From Phormidesmis priestleyi ULC007 (GTDB lineage: Bacteria > Cyanobacteriota > Cyanobacteriia > Leptolyngbyales > Leptolyngbyaceae), in contig NZ_MPPI01000025.1 in assembly GCF_001895925.1 (NCBI RefSeq), positions 1-64,000 of the forward strand: 64,000 bases of DNA, given 5' to 3'. The translations under genes were made by a program, and so were the position numbers. Numbering within the stretch: position 1 is the first letter of the stretch; every line of letters begins with the position of its first letter. Positions 21,247-30,885 of the stretch are shown here, in pieces. The notes under the pieces were generated by a model. That model searched no databases. It was not told the DNA's origin and was given only the letters and a program-made list of their open reading frames with translations.

Positions 21247-21429
21247 GAGATGAAGTCTTTCCGTTATTGATTGTGGGTGTGCAGTCTCATATGGTATCAC
21301 AAGGAAATTCGTTGCACACGATGGAATTTGCACGATCGCTACCTGGATCCATTCAATCAAGCTGGGTAAAGTGCAGTTAGTACTTCATCAACATTGACTA
21401 GTCACGCAAGGTGGGGCAGAAATGCACGC

Positions 21430-23721
21430 ATGAACGATCGCAATGACTCTAGCAGCAATAGCCTGTGGACATTCCTAAATCAGATCAGTGCTCCTATCTT
21501 GGCAGGCATCTCATTGATTTCTGGTGTCTATGGTTTTGTCAAACTGTTTGTTGATAAAGATGCCGGACTAGTCACCCTGATTTCCCTAGCGATCGGCGTT
21601 CTGCTCCTGTTAGGCATTTGCCTGTACTACGCCCGATTCTGGAAACCCGAAAAGCAAGATCGGGGGCGATCGGCATTTGAGCCATTATCAGATGAGCACG
21701 TGAAAGCACAGGCAAAAAAAGAACGGCAGCGAAAACGGGTTCGTCGATCAGCCGTTGCTGGACTGATTCTAATTCCGATCCTCAGTTTCTCTGGCGTTGT
21801 AGGCTGGCAATATTTTCAGAGTCTCCCTGCCAAAGACATTATTGTTCTGGTTGCCGAATTTGACGGGCCCGACCCTAAAACCTATGGCGTGACTGAGAAA
21901 GTGATCAATCAACTGCGCCAAGCTACAAAAAATTATGCTGACGTTAAAGTTGAAGCCTTAAATAAGTCGATTACTGAACAGGAAGGCAGTAAAATTGCCC
22001 GGACTGTAGGGGAGAAACGCAAAGCCACGATCGTCATTTGGGGTTGGTATCGCAACCCCGGTGAAGTGGTGCCTCTGAGTGTGAATTTTGAAGTGCTGCG
22101 CTCACCCAAAGATTTGCCCGAACTGGGGCAGACTGCCAAGGGGAATATTCAGCAAGCTGCGATCGCCGATCTAAAAAGTTTCACTCTCCAGACTCGTCTC
22201 TCCAACGAGATGAGCTACCTGAGCCTGTTTACTTTGGGAATGGCTCGTCGTGCGGCCGGGGATTGGGAGGGAGCGATCGCCCGCTTCAGCGATGCACTGA
22301 GCCAAAAAACAGCATCCTCATCAAGCTTAAACCAAAGCCTGGTTTATTTTTACCGGGGGTCTGCTTATTTGCTAAAAGGGGACTCCGATCGCGCCCTGGC
22401 TGACCTCAACCAAGCGATTAAACGCCAGCCTAACTTTGCTGAGGCTCACGCAATTCGAGTCATCGTCTACGTTGCCAAGGGCGACTACAACCGTGCCCTA
22501 GCCGATGCAAATCTGGCAATTAAACTGAAGCCTGATATGGCTCTAGCTTACGACAACCGGGGTCTAATTTACCTCACAACAGGCGATTATGATCGAGCGA
22601 TCGCTGACTTTAATCAGACACTTAAATTGCTTCCCGCTGCTGATCATGCTTCAGACTCTATCCATGCAGATGGCAGTCAGCTTGGCACTTTGAAGCTGAA
22701 CGATTCCGGGGTTTCTGTCGTCAATTTTGCCCTCTCTGAAGTCAGCGATTACCTCGTTTACAACAATCTTGGCACTGCTTACTATGCTAAGAACGACTTC
22801 GATCGCGCCCTTGAAGCTTTAGATCAAGCGATCAAACTCCAACCCGATCGCGCCTTTGCCTATTTCAATCGTGCATCAGTCTACTTTAGTCAGAAAAACT
22901 ACGACTATGCCTTGTCCGACCTCAACCAGACCCTCAAAGTTCAGCCCGATCTTGCCCTCGCCTATCTGAAGCGGGCAAGCGTTTATTACATCGGCAAAGG
23001 CGACTCCGATCGCGCCCTAGCTGACCTCAACCAAGCGATTAAACTTCAGCCTAGTTCAGCCCTGTTACACACCATGCGTGGTGAAATTTACTCCGATATC
23101 AGTGATTACGATCGCGCTCTTCTCAACTATGACCAGGCACTCAAACTCCAGCCTAACGACGCTGAAATCTACCACGATCGCGGGCTTACCTATGCCAAAA
23201 AAGGCGATTACGATCGCGCCATTGCAGACTATAACCGGGCGCTCAAACTAAAACCTGGCTACGCCAAAGCCTACAACAGTCGTGGTGTCAGCTATAAGCG
23301 CAAAGGCGACTTCGATCGCGCAATTGCTGATTACGACCAGGCAATCAAACTAAAACCTGACGAGGCCGGGGCCTACAATAATCGTGGGTTTGCCTATGCC
23401 GAGAAGGGCAACTTCGATCGCGCCCTCGCTGATATTAACCAAGCACTCAAACTCAGTCCGAATGAAGCCACTATTTACGATAGCCGGGGCTTTGCTTACG
23501 CCAGGAAAGGGAACTATGGTCGAGCGATCACAGACTATAATCAAGCCCTCAAACTAAAACCTGATGCTGACTATGCCTACTATCACCGAGGAATGGCTTA
23601 CAGAAAGCAAGGCAGTAAAGCTCAAGCGATCGCTGACTTCAAGAGAACCCTGGAACTGACTCAAGATCCCAAAAAGCGGCAAGACACCGAAAAACAACTT
23701 CAAGAACTTGACAGATCATAG
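21430..23721 (+). CDS. Large TPR-repeat membrane protein with TolB-like middle domain
   Basis: About 763 residues from the ATG at 21430 (an in-frame TTG at 21394 is less likely). Two or three N-terminal membrane segments (ILAGISLISGVYGFVKLFV, LISLAIGVLLLLGICLYY, AVAGLILIPILSFSGVVG) are followed by a 100-residue alpha/beta domain (IIVLVAEFDGPDPKTYGVTE ... ATIVIWGWY) of a type seen beside TPRs in cyanobacterial proteins. About a dozen TPRs (YDRALADYNQALKLKP-type) fill residues 250-760. TPRs are protein-docking scaffolds; no partner is evident. Many TPR codons carry CGATCGCGCC, so the gene DNA is itself repetitive. Confidence 0.85.
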   Translation: MNDRNDSSSNSLWTFLNQISAPILAGISLISGVYGFVKLFVDKDAGLVTLISLAIGVLLLLGICLYYARFWKPEKQDRGRSAFEPLSDEHVKAQAKKERQRKRVRRSAVAGLILIPILSFSGVVGWQYFQSLPAKDIIVLVAEFDGPDPKTYGVTEKVINQLRQATKNYADVKVEALNKSITEQEGSKIARTVGEKRKATIVIWGWYRNPGEVVPLSVNFEVLRSPKDLPELGQTAKGNIQQAAIADLKSFTLQTRLSNEMSYLSLFTLGMARRAAGDWEGAIARFSDALSQKTASSSSLNQSLVYFYRGSAYLLKGDSDRALADLNQAIKRQPNFAEAHAIRVIVYVAKGDYNRALADANLAIKLKPDMALAYDNRGLIYLTTGDYDRAIADFNQTLKLLPAADHASDSIHADGSQLGTLKLNDSGVSVVNFALSEVSDYLVYNNLGTAYYAKNDFDRALEALDQAIKLQPDRAFAYFNRASVYFSQKNYDYALSDLNQTLKVQPDLALAYLKRASVYYIGKGDSDRALADLNQAIKLQPSSALLHTMRGEIYSDISDYDRALLNYDQALKLQPNDAEIYHDRGLTYAKKGDYDRAIADYNRALKLKPGYAKAYNSRGVSYKRKGDFDRAIADYDQAIKLKPDEAGAYNNRGFAYAEKGNFDRALADINQALKLSPNEATIYDSRGFAYARKGNYGRAITDYNQALKLKPDADYAYYHRGMAYRKQGSKAQAIADFKRTLELTQDPKKRQDTEKQLQELDRS

Positions 23722-23812
23722 TTTGTAGCGGTGAACTGAAGATTGTTGTGGAGACATTAATCATGGTGGCTCTGAGCAATAGCTGCGGACGGAATAATGC
23801 GAGGGGTCAGGC

Positions 23813-25984
23813 GTGAGGAGACTAGCGGTTCTTATCGGTTTAATCATCAGCATTGCCGTTTTTCCTCACGCTGCTCAAGCTGCGATCGCTCAACCCGAAC
23901 GAATTCCTCTAACCCTGGAGCTTTTGCAAGAACGGCTGCGATCGCCCGTGCCCCGTGAAGGGACTCGAATTCTCGATTTGCGGCGCACCACGATCGACCT
24001 GCGCCCCGAAAATGCAGACTTTCGCGATCAGTTTTATAGTCTGGTTCAAGCTCAGTTACAACGTCCAGGATTGCCGCTAGGACTGGATCTGAGCTATTCG
24101 CTGATTGAGGGAGACTTAGCGATCGCAAGACTAGGATTGCGTGCGCCACTCTATGGAGAATCGCTGTCTCCGATTTTTACGCCCAACGAAAAAGCCCAAT
24201 TGCAGCGCGATCGGCGGCGGCTCTCTCGTCTGAGTACGCTGTCTCAATCGCTGCTGATCACGTCTAAAGAATCATCACAAGCGCCTTCTGCCCAAATCAC
24301 GGTGTTTCGCGGGCCGATTAAACTTGTGCAAACTCGCATTACTGGATTTGCAGACTTCACCAACACGTTTTTTCTCAACCGCATGGAGGCACAAGGGGCA
24401 CAGTTCCCGTCGGGCGCAGATTGGTCACAGACTCGGTTTAGTTTGCCTGTGAGCTTTACGAGTGCCAACTTTGGGCGAGAAGCGCTGTTTCGCAACAACA
24501 TCTTTTTTGGCAAAGCAGAATTTAATCAGACGCAGTTTCGCGGTGAAGTCAGCTTTCAGAGCAGCGAGTTTCAGGCGACCGCGAACTTTAATCAGGCAAC
24601 CTTTTATCAATCGGCAAACTTTACGCGGGTGCAGTGGCAGGGCAATGCCGATTTTGCTCAAACGCGATGGCGGGAACAAACGCTGTTTACAAAAGACACC
24701 TTCAATCAGTTGTTTTTTCTCACCGATGCCACGTTTGATAAATCTGCCGTCTTTCGAGACGCTCGATTTAATCGAGCCGTTAACCTACGCGGAGCCACGA
24801 TTCTCGATCGAGCCGATTTTAGCTATTGCTCTTTCTCAAAGGGCGCTTATCTCAATGTGGCGGGGTTACGATTTGACTCTGACAAAGCCAAGATTTTGGG
24901 CGACCCTGGGCAGATCGGCAAGGTGATTTCGGTGCCGACGTTGCAGGGCAATGAAAATCTGCTGCGTGAATTAGTGCGAAACTTTCGGCGACTCGAACAA
25001 ATTGCTGACGCAAATCAAATCGATTACACCGCCCAGCGATTGCGATCGCAACAACTGCTGCAACGGCTATTTGGCACCAATTTAAACACTGCCACGATTC
25101 CTCAGTTAAGCAGAATTGGCTTTAATCAAACTCAAGCAAACGCGATCGGGCAGCGTCGAGCCAAACAACCGTTTCGCAATCCGACTGAGTTGCTCACGGT
25201 TACTGCTGTTGATTTAGAAACGTATATTAGAGTCCGCGATCGCGTGATCGCCGTCGAGCCGTTGTCTCCAGTTCTGAACGTGCTCGATCGCTTGAGCCTC
25301 GCGTTTAATTGGGTGGCGCTGAGTCTATTGCTCTTGTTGAGCCGCAACGGCACGAGTTTTTGGCTGATCTTTGGCGTAGGACTGGTGACGATCGCTTATT
25401 TCAGTATTTTGTTTTGGGGAGTTGATCGCTGGCGCAGACGCTACCCTAAACCGATTCTGCCAACTTGGGGAGAATTTGCCTGGGTGAGCAGTTTCGCCAC
25501 CGTTCTCAATCTGGGTGGGCTAGTGGCAGTGTTTCGCAACGGTGATCGACCCTGGATGACCTTGGCATGTTTGGCGATCGTGATGGTGCCGATTCCGCTA
25601 ATTTTGATCGGGCTGCTGTTTCGTCAGGGTCGCTACCACCCACTTTTAGATGCCAGTTATTTTGTTGAAGAAGGCACCCTCCGCCAGTTACGAATTTTGA
25701 TTGGACGGTTGCCGATCATTCCACGAGAACCGATGTTTCGCGATCGCTATCTGCCCATCTTGTGGGATCGTCATTGGAGTTGGCTCAACTATTTCGACTT
25801 CAGTTTTAATAATTTTTTGCGCTTTGGCTTTAACGATATTCGGCTCCGAGATCAGCACCTACCCAACCTAGTCACCGGGCTGGTTTGGTATCAGTGGAGT
25901 CTGGGGACGCTCTACATCGCCTTGCTGCTGTGGACACTTTCCCGCACGATTCCGGGTCTAAATCTACTGATCTACTTCAAGTAA
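23813..25984 (+). CDS. Pentapeptide-repeat, HhH and multi-membrane-span protein
   Basis: A 723-residue protein from a GTG start. A signal peptide (LAVLIGLIISIAVFPHAAQAA) is followed by a conserved front domain (about 25-160), pentapeptide repeats (about 175-345; A/F-x-F-type units such as ANFNQATFYQSANFT), a helix-hairpin-helix pair like ComEA (IPQLSRIGFNQTQANAI ... FRNPTELLTV, about 425-480), and four or five membrane segments (about 500-605 and 700-720). The combination of an exported pentapeptide solenoid, an HhH and membrane anchor is unusual; no function is assigned. It lies 91 bp after the TPR gene on the same strand. Confidence 0.8.
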   Translation: MRRLAVLIGLIISIAVFPHAAQAAIAQPERIPLTLELLQERLRSPVPREGTRILDLRRTTIDLRPENADFRDQFYSLVQAQLQRPGLPLGLDLSYSLIEGDLAIARLGLRAPLYGESLSPIFTPNEKAQLQRDRRRLSRLSTLSQSLLITSKESSQAPSAQITVFRGPIKLVQTRITGFADFTNTFFLNRMEAQGAQFPSGADWSQTRFSLPVSFTSANFGREALFRNNIFFGKAEFNQTQFRGEVSFQSSEFQATANFNQATFYQSANFTRVQWQGNADFAQTRWREQTLFTKDTFNQLFFLTDATFDKSAVFRDARFNRAVNLRGATILDRADFSYCSFSKGAYLNVAGLRFDSDKAKILGDPGQIGKVISVPTLQGNENLLRELVRNFRRLEQIADANQIDYTAQRLRSQQLLQRLFGTNLNTATIPQLSRIGFNQTQANAIGQRRAKQPFRNPTELLTVTAVDLETYIRVRDRVIAVEPLSPVLNVLDRLSLAFNWVALSLLLLLSRNGTSFWLIFGVGLVTIAYFSILFWGVDRWRRRYPKPILPTWGEFAWVSSFATVLNLGGLVAVFRNGDRPWMTLACLAIVMVPIPLILIGLLFRQGRYHPLLDASYFVEEGTLRQLRILIGRLPIIPREPMFRDRYLPILWDRHWSWLNYFDFSFNNFLRFGFNDIRLRDQHLPNLVTGLVWYQWSLGTLYIALLLWTLSRTIPGLNLLIYFK

Positions 25985-26254
25985 GATTTATGACTGACGA
26001 TCGCGATTAAATGACCCATAACTCAGAAAAATGACTCATAATTCTCAAAATCGGCTAAATTCACAGAATATTGTCCAGTTTTTATAGATAATCTGAGAAA
26101 TCGTTGTTATCGTGCGTCTACAAAAGCTTTATTTCTCAAAAGAACTGAGCAAATAAAAAATCAGCTAAATATGTTTTACTGCATACAATGAAAGCTCAAA
26201 TTTAAGATTGGTTCTCTTTAGTCGATGATCAATTGGTGTGTGTTGAGGAAACCT

Positions 26255-27748
26255 GTGAAAAGCGCTAAAAAGCAACCCGTCTCCCCGAAATCAGTCCCCG
26301 CGCAATCTGCTCAACCTAGACGAGTGACTTCTAAAACCAAAAGGTCGGCAAAGCCCAAAGGCAAGAAGCTGCTCTGGCTGATGTTTTGCTTGACGGGGGT
26401 CGCCATGCTTTCGGCAACAGCAGGCGCGCTACTCGCAGTTTCGCTCGCCAGTACGCCTCTGATGCAGCGTCAACTCAGCCCCGCTCAAGCCTCAGTGTTT
26501 GGCAAAGGTGGCATCTCAAGCCGAAGCAGTTTGAAATTGCCCGAACTGACACGCCCCGTCAACATTCTGGTTTTGGGTGTAAAAGTGCTAACGACGGATT
26601 TACAAAATCCTCCTGACCACCTCAAAAACCTTCGCTATCAGGCCCTCGTTAACTCGTTTGAAGGGTTGACTGATGTGATGTTGCTGCTGCGCTTTAACCC
26701 TGAGACTAAGAAGCTGACGGTGCTCTCAATTCCGAGAGATACGCGCACTTATATTCCTGATCACGGCGTTCGTAAAATTAACGAAGCAAATCTGTATGGT
26801 GGCCCTGCCCTGGGTGCAAAAACGGTCAGTGAGCTGCTGGGAGGCGTAGGGGTCGATCGCTATGTCACGATCAATGTTCAAGGGGTAGAAGCGCTGATCG
26901 ATGCGCTGGGTGGCGTGACGGTTTTCGTCCCCAAAGACATGAAATATAAAGACGATAGTCAGCATCTTTACGTCAATCTCAAAGCCGGACAGCAACACCT
27001 CAACGGCGATAAAACCCTGCAACTGCTGCGCTTCCGCTACGACGAAAATGGGGATATCGGGCGAATTCAACGTCAGCAGACCGTGATGCGCGCCCTCATG
27101 GAGCAATCCCTCAATCCCACTACCGTGACTCGGATTCCTAAACTGCTCTCGATCATTCAGTCACACATCGATACCAATCTGACCGTTGAAGAACTGGTGG
27201 CGCTGACTGGCTTTGCCTCTCAAGTGAATCGATCGAACACCAAAATGCTGATGATCCCAGGCGAGTTTAGCGCTCCGGGTGAATATGACGCGAGCTATTG
27301 GCTGCCCCACCCGGCTCAGATTCAAAAGCTAGTCGGTCAGCATCTCGATTTTGGCACCACTGCGTTGACCGAAGATCAACCCGCGACGCTAAGAGTGGCG
27401 ATTCAAAACAGCATTCCTCAAGATAAAGGAGTGCAGTCGGTAATTACTAGGCTGAGAGGGTCAGGGTTTAACAACGTTTATCAAGACAAGCCCTGGACAG
27501 AGCCTTTAAGCATCACTCGCATTGTGGCTCAACAAGGCGATGTGATTGGGGCAGAATCAGTGCGACGATCGCTAGGGTTTGGCGAAGTCAGAATTGAGAC
27601 AACGGGGAGTCTTGACTCAGATGTGACAATTCAACTGGGCAAAGATGCGCTTCAGCCGCCTAAAAAACTGCTGCGTCCGGGGCTGAAAGATCCCGCCGCA
27701 GGTCGCGGTGAGTCACGATCGCTGACCAACCCCGCCAACAAAGGATAA
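26255..27748 (+). CDS. LCP (LytR-CpsA-Psr) family phosphotransferase
   Basis: A bitopic protein of about 497 residues: basic cytoplasmic tail (residues 1-40), one membrane segment (LLWLMFCLTGVAMLSATAGALLAV), then the LCP domain with NILVLGV, DVMLLLRFNPETKKLTVLSIPRDT, KINEANLYGGP and LLRFRYDENGDIGRIQRQQTVM, which hold the Arg and Asp residues that bind polyprenyl-pyrophosphate glycans. A LytR_C domain follows (about 395-470). LCP enzymes attach polysaccharides to peptidoglycan. The GTG at 26255 has GAGGA 6 nt upstream; an ATG at 26225 in frame has no such site and would add 10 residues. Confidence 0.9.
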   Translation: MKSAKKQPVSPKSVPAQSAQPRRVTSKTKRSAKPKGKKLLWLMFCLTGVAMLSATAGALLAVSLASTPLMQRQLSPAQASVFGKGGISSRSSLKLPELTRPVNILVLGVKVLTTDLQNPPDHLKNLRYQALVNSFEGLTDVMLLLRFNPETKKLTVLSIPRDTRTYIPDHGVRKINEANLYGGPALGAKTVSELLGGVGVDRYVTINVQGVEALIDALGGVTVFVPKDMKYKDDSQHLYVNLKAGQQHLNGDKTLQLLRFRYDENGDIGRIQRQQTVMRALMEQSLNPTTVTRIPKLLSIIQSHIDTNLTVEELVALTGFASQVNRSNTKMLMIPGEFSAPGEYDASYWLPHPAQIQKLVGQHLDFGTTALTEDQPATLRVAIQNSIPQDKGVQSVITRLRGSGFNNVYQDKPWTEPLSITRIVAQQGDVIGAESVRRSLGFGEVRIETTGSLDSDVTIQLGKDALQPPKKLLRPGLKDPAAGRGESRSLTNPANKG

Positions 27749-27768
27749 AGTGTAGAATAGGATCAGGG

Positions 27769-28080
27769 TCAAAACTCTTCGTCAGTTAGCGTTTCAATCA
27801 ACAGATCCACTTGATTCTGACGTTGAGCTAAAAATGCTTCGCACTGTTTCAAATACCTGACGGCGGTCGAAAATTGCTCAAACACATCGGCAAGGTCTAA
27901 CTCACCCGACTCAATGCGTGACAAAATCGACTCAACTTGGGCAACCGTTGCCTCATAATTCCAGTTAGTTTGAGACGGGTATTCAGAAGAACGGCTGTCA
28001 GGGGTCGAATCTTGATCCGCTTCGATTTGTTTTGAATAGGCTGCATTTGAGCCAGGGGAAATATTCATGCAGCGCCCCAA
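27769..28080 (-). CDS. xseB: Exodeoxyribonuclease VII small subunit
   Basis: A 103-residue protein with the XseB core [45 protein letters not shown], a helical hairpin that binds XseA. The N-terminal ~40 residues are polar and unconserved, so translation may start at a later ATG or GTG. It follows xseA with a 36-bp gap and ends near the LCP gene, convergently. ExoVII degrades single-stranded DNA. Confidence 0.93.
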   Translation of the reverse strand: MGRCMNISPGSNAAYSKQIEADQDSTPDSRSSEYPSQTNWNYEATVAQVESILSRIESGELDLADVFEQFSTAVRYLKQCEAFLAQRQNQVDLLIETLTDEEF

Positions 28081-28116
28081 GGTGAAGGTGAATTCTGACT
28101 CTTTTATTTATAGTCT

Positions 28117-29373
28117 TTATTCGTCGAAACTGGGTGGAGCGATCGAGACTTCCGTGACTTTAACTTTCAGGTGCCCTTGCCCTAATTGAATTGACAAATC
28201 CTCTCCCGGAGAGACTTCTAACGCCGATCGAGCAATGCTTCCGTTCATCTGCCGCACCACTGCATAGCCTCGTTGAAGCACGGCTTGCGGGTCAAGCGTT
28301 GCTAACTTTTCTTGCAGAAGTTGATGGTGTTGAGTCGCTTCTTGAAAGGGGCGCAGAGTTGATTGAATCAAGCGCTGTTTCAACCAGGCAACGACCTGAG
28401 TTTCTTGTTTAATCTGGCGATCGAGCTTCACGCGTTTAACGCACTCCCGTAGACTTTGCAGGCGATCGCGCTCGACTTCTAGATATTGCACCACCGCTTG
28501 ATTGAGGGCATGAAATCGTTCTTGATGCTCGGCGTGCAGATTGGAGAGAAAGGGAATTGCTTGCTCGGCGGCAGCAGTTGGGGTGTGGGCGCAAACATCG
28601 GCAGCGAGGTCTGCTAACGACTCATCGCGCTGGTGTCCAATGCCCGCAATCACAGGAATCGAGCAATTTGCCACCGCCCGAACCACAAATTCGTCATTAA
28701 AACACGCCATATCTTCGATCGCCCCGCCGCCCCGTGATAGAATTAGTACATCCGCTCTACGATCTCGTTCGACTCGTGCGATCGCTGCCACGATCGATGC
28801 TGGTGCCTGATCTCCCTGCACTAATGCTGGAGAAAACAGCACCCGCAACCCCGGATAGCGCCGTTTTAGCGTTCGTTGGATGTCTCCCCAGGCTGCGGCT
28901 TGAGGTGAGGTGACCACCGCAACCGTTTGAGGATGGACGGGTAGAGGACGCTTTCTCTCTGGGTCAAAGAGTCCTTCTAGCTCTAGGCGATTTCGCAACT
29001 GTCGATAGCGCAGAGCCAATAGCCCCTCCCCTGCCGGAAGCGCTTGCCAGACAATCAACTGGTAGTTGCCCCGTTGAGGATGGACGTTGACCCGACCCAG
29101 CAAAATCAACTGTTCTCCCTGCGCTGGCAGAGCAGCCAATTTATCGAGTTGACTGTTCCACACGACGCAGCTAATGGAGGCTTTGGCATCGGGGTCTTGC
29201 AGCGTGAAAAACAACCCACTGCGATATCGCGATGCACTAGAAACTTCACCTGTCACCCAGACTTGACGGAGTTGGTCATCTTGCTCAAGCAGCAGTTGAA
29301 TGTAGGCGGTTAACCCCCCGACTGATAGGGCGGAATCTGGCTCGATCGAGCTAGGCAGATTAAAAGACATCAC
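28117..29373 (-). CDS. xseA: Exodeoxyribonuclease VII large subunit
   Basis: A 418-residue catalytic subunit. It has an N-terminal OB domain (QVWVTGEVSSASRYRSGLFFTLQDPDAKASISCVVW), the catalytic domain with VAVVTSPQAAAWGDIQRTLKRR, DVLILSRGGGAIEDMACFNDE and PVIAGIGHQRDESLADLAAD, and a C-terminal coiled coil ending in DPQAVLQRGYAVVR. Together with XseB it makes an ATP-independent, bidirectional single-strand exonuclease for repair and mutagen tolerance. It is divergent from recA across 149 bp. Confidence 0.97.
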   Translation of the reverse strand: MMSFNLPSSIEPDSALSVGGLTAYIQLLLEQDDQLRQVWVTGEVSSASRYRSGLFFTLQDPDAKASISCVVWNSQLDKLAALPAQGEQLILLGRVNVHPQRGNYQLIVWQALPAGEGLLALRYRQLRNRLELEGLFDPERKRPLPVHPQTVAVVTSPQAAAWGDIQRTLKRRYPGLRVLFSPALVQGDQAPASIVAAIARVERDRRADVLILSRGGGAIEDMACFNDEFVVRAVANCSIPVIAGIGHQRDESLADLAADVCAHTPTAAAEQAIPFLSNLHAEHQERFHALNQAVVQYLEVERDRLQSLRECVKRVKLDRQIKQETQVVAWLKQRLIQSTLRPFQEATQHHQLLQEKLATLDPQAVLQRGYAVVRQMNGSIARSALEVSPGEDLSIQLGQGHLKVKVTEVSIAPPSFDE

Positions 29374-29522
29374 GTGTAACCTGGAGAGAGAAGCATCAAA
29401 TTATCGGCTGATTTCACTGAAATTTCTAACTCTCATGCTAGAAGGTTAATCACGAGTCTCAATCTTAGACTCTCAGCCCCTTCCGACTTGCTCTCTATAA
29501 CTCTTTCTTTTTTGAGGCGCTA

Positions 29523-30608
29523 ATGGCTAGTAGTAAAACAACCGAAAGTTCCGATAAGCAAAAAGCCCTGACGATGGTGCTCACCCAGATCGAGCGCAAC
29601 TTTGGGAAAGGCAGCATTATGCGTCTGGGTGATGCCACCCGGATGAAGGTTGAAACCATCCCCAGTGGCGCTCTGACGTTGGATCTGGCGCTAGGCGGTG
29701 GGCTGCCAAAAGGTCGGGTGATTGAGATTTACGGTCCTGAAAGTTCGGGTAAGACGACGGTGGCGCTGCACGCAGTTGCCGAAGTCCAAAAAACAGGCGG
29801 AACGGCGGCTTACATTGATGCTGAACACGCGCTCGACCCCAAATATGCAGCAGCTTTGGGCGTTGATATTGCTAATCTGCTGATTTCTCAGCCTGACACG
29901 GGGGAAGCAGCACTAGAGATTGTGGATCAATTGGTACGATCGACCGCCGTTGATATTGTGGTCATTGACTCGGTGGCGGCACTGGTTCCTCGTGCCGAAA
30001 TCGAGGGCGAAATGGGCGATTCTCACATGGGTTTGCAAGCCCGTCTGATGAGCCAAGCGCTGCGGAAAATCACCGGAAATATTGGCAAGTCTGGCTGCAC
30101 AGTCGTCTTTATCAACCAGTTGCGTCAAAAGATCGGCGTGACGTACGGCAGCCCCGAAACCACCACAGGCGGACAGGCGCTGAAATATTATGCCTCTGTG
30201 CGTCTCGATATTCGCCGCATTCAAACCCTGAAGCGGGGCAACGAAGAATATGGCAACCGCGCCAAGGTGAAAGTTGCCAAAAACAAAATCGCACCGCCGT
30301 TCCGCATTGCTGAGTTTGACATCATTTTCGGCAAAGGCATCTCGACGATCGGATGTCTGGTTGACCTGGCAGAAGAAACGGGCGTGATCGTTCGCAAAGG
30401 TGCCTGGTATAGCTATAACGGCGATAACATCAGCCAGGGTCGCGACAACGCGGTGAAGTATGTGGAAGAGAAGCCCGAATTTGCCAAAGAAGTTGAAAAA
30501 CTGGTGCGCGAGAAGCTCGAAATGGGCGCTGTGGTGTCTGCTAACTCGGTCGGAGCGCCTGACCCAGAAGATGAAGATGACGAAGAGTTTGTAGAAGCAG
30601 CAGAATAA
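29523..30608 (+). CDS. recA: Recombinase RecA
   Basis: A 361-residue recombinase. It has the N-terminal [23 protein letters not shown], Walker [10 protein letters not shown], Walker [41 protein letters not shown] with loop L2, and an acidic C-terminus ([15 protein letters not shown]). It forms filaments on single-stranded DNA for homologous repair. The 149-bp upstream region has no match to the LexA-like boxes found in front of lexA at 60 kb. A terminator follows. Confidence 0.99.
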   Translation: MASSKTTESSDKQKALTMVLTQIERNFGKGSIMRLGDATRMKVETIPSGALTLDLALGGGLPKGRVIEIYGPESSGKTTVALHAVAEVQKTGGTAAYIDAEHALDPKYAAALGVDIANLLISQPDTGEAALEIVDQLVRSTAVDIVVIDSVAALVPRAEIEGEMGDSHMGLQARLMSQALRKITGNIGKSGCTVVFINQLRQKIGVTYGSPETTTGGQALKYYASVRLDIRRIQTLKRGNEEYGNRAKVKVAKNKIAPPFRIAEFDIIFGKGISTIGCLVDLAEETGVIVRKGAWYSYNGDNISQGRDNAVKYVEEKPEFAKEVEKLVREKLEMGAVVSANSVGAPDPEDEDDEEFVEAAE

Positions 30609-30641
30609 GCGCGATCGTTCTAACGCTTAAATTTCATAGAG

Positions 30642-30666
30642 GGTGGGCTAAATGCCTGCCTTTTTT
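30642..30666 (+). terminator. Terminator of recA
   Basis: GGTGGGC (30642-30648) pairs with GCCTGCC (30654-30660) through two G-U pairs, with a 5-nt loop, and is followed by six T. It lies 34 bp after the recA stop and just before a mobile-like repeat. Confidence 0.8.
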
Positions 30667-30667
30667 A

Positions 30668-30885
30668 TTATTCAACCTGAGTTCGGGTTAAGCCGAAGGC
30701 TGAAATCCCCACTGCAAGTAGCTTGAGCCAAACAACCAGCTAGTAATCTTTTCTCAATAAGTCCTACTATTAAGAATATTCTCAACTGTGAGGCTTATTG
30801 ACAAGAGCCTGATGTGGAGCATAGCAGCAAGGCACGGAAAATCAGGACTTCTGGCGATTTCTTATCCCGAACTCAGGTTATTCAA
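30668..30885. mobile_element. MITE-like element, family B copy A, with 8-bp target duplication
   Basis: The element covers 30676-30877 (202 bp). Its ends are CCTGAGTTCGGG and CCCGAACTCAGG, exact inverted repeats. It is flanked on both sides by TTATTCAA (30668-30675 and 30878-30885), a perfect 8-bp target site duplication. An identical 202-bp copy is at 30973-31174. It has no transposase. The right duplication runs into the left end of a family C element. Confidence 0.9.

Noticed and set aside
22380-23700. Regular short DNA repeats suggesting CRISPR
   Set aside because: The period follows 34-residue TPR units (102 bp) in frame; there are no uniform short repeats with unique spacers and no cas genes.
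29374-29522. LexA box in the recA promoter
   Set aside because: No sequence within two mismatches of RGTACNNNDGTWCB was seen in the xseA-recA spacer.
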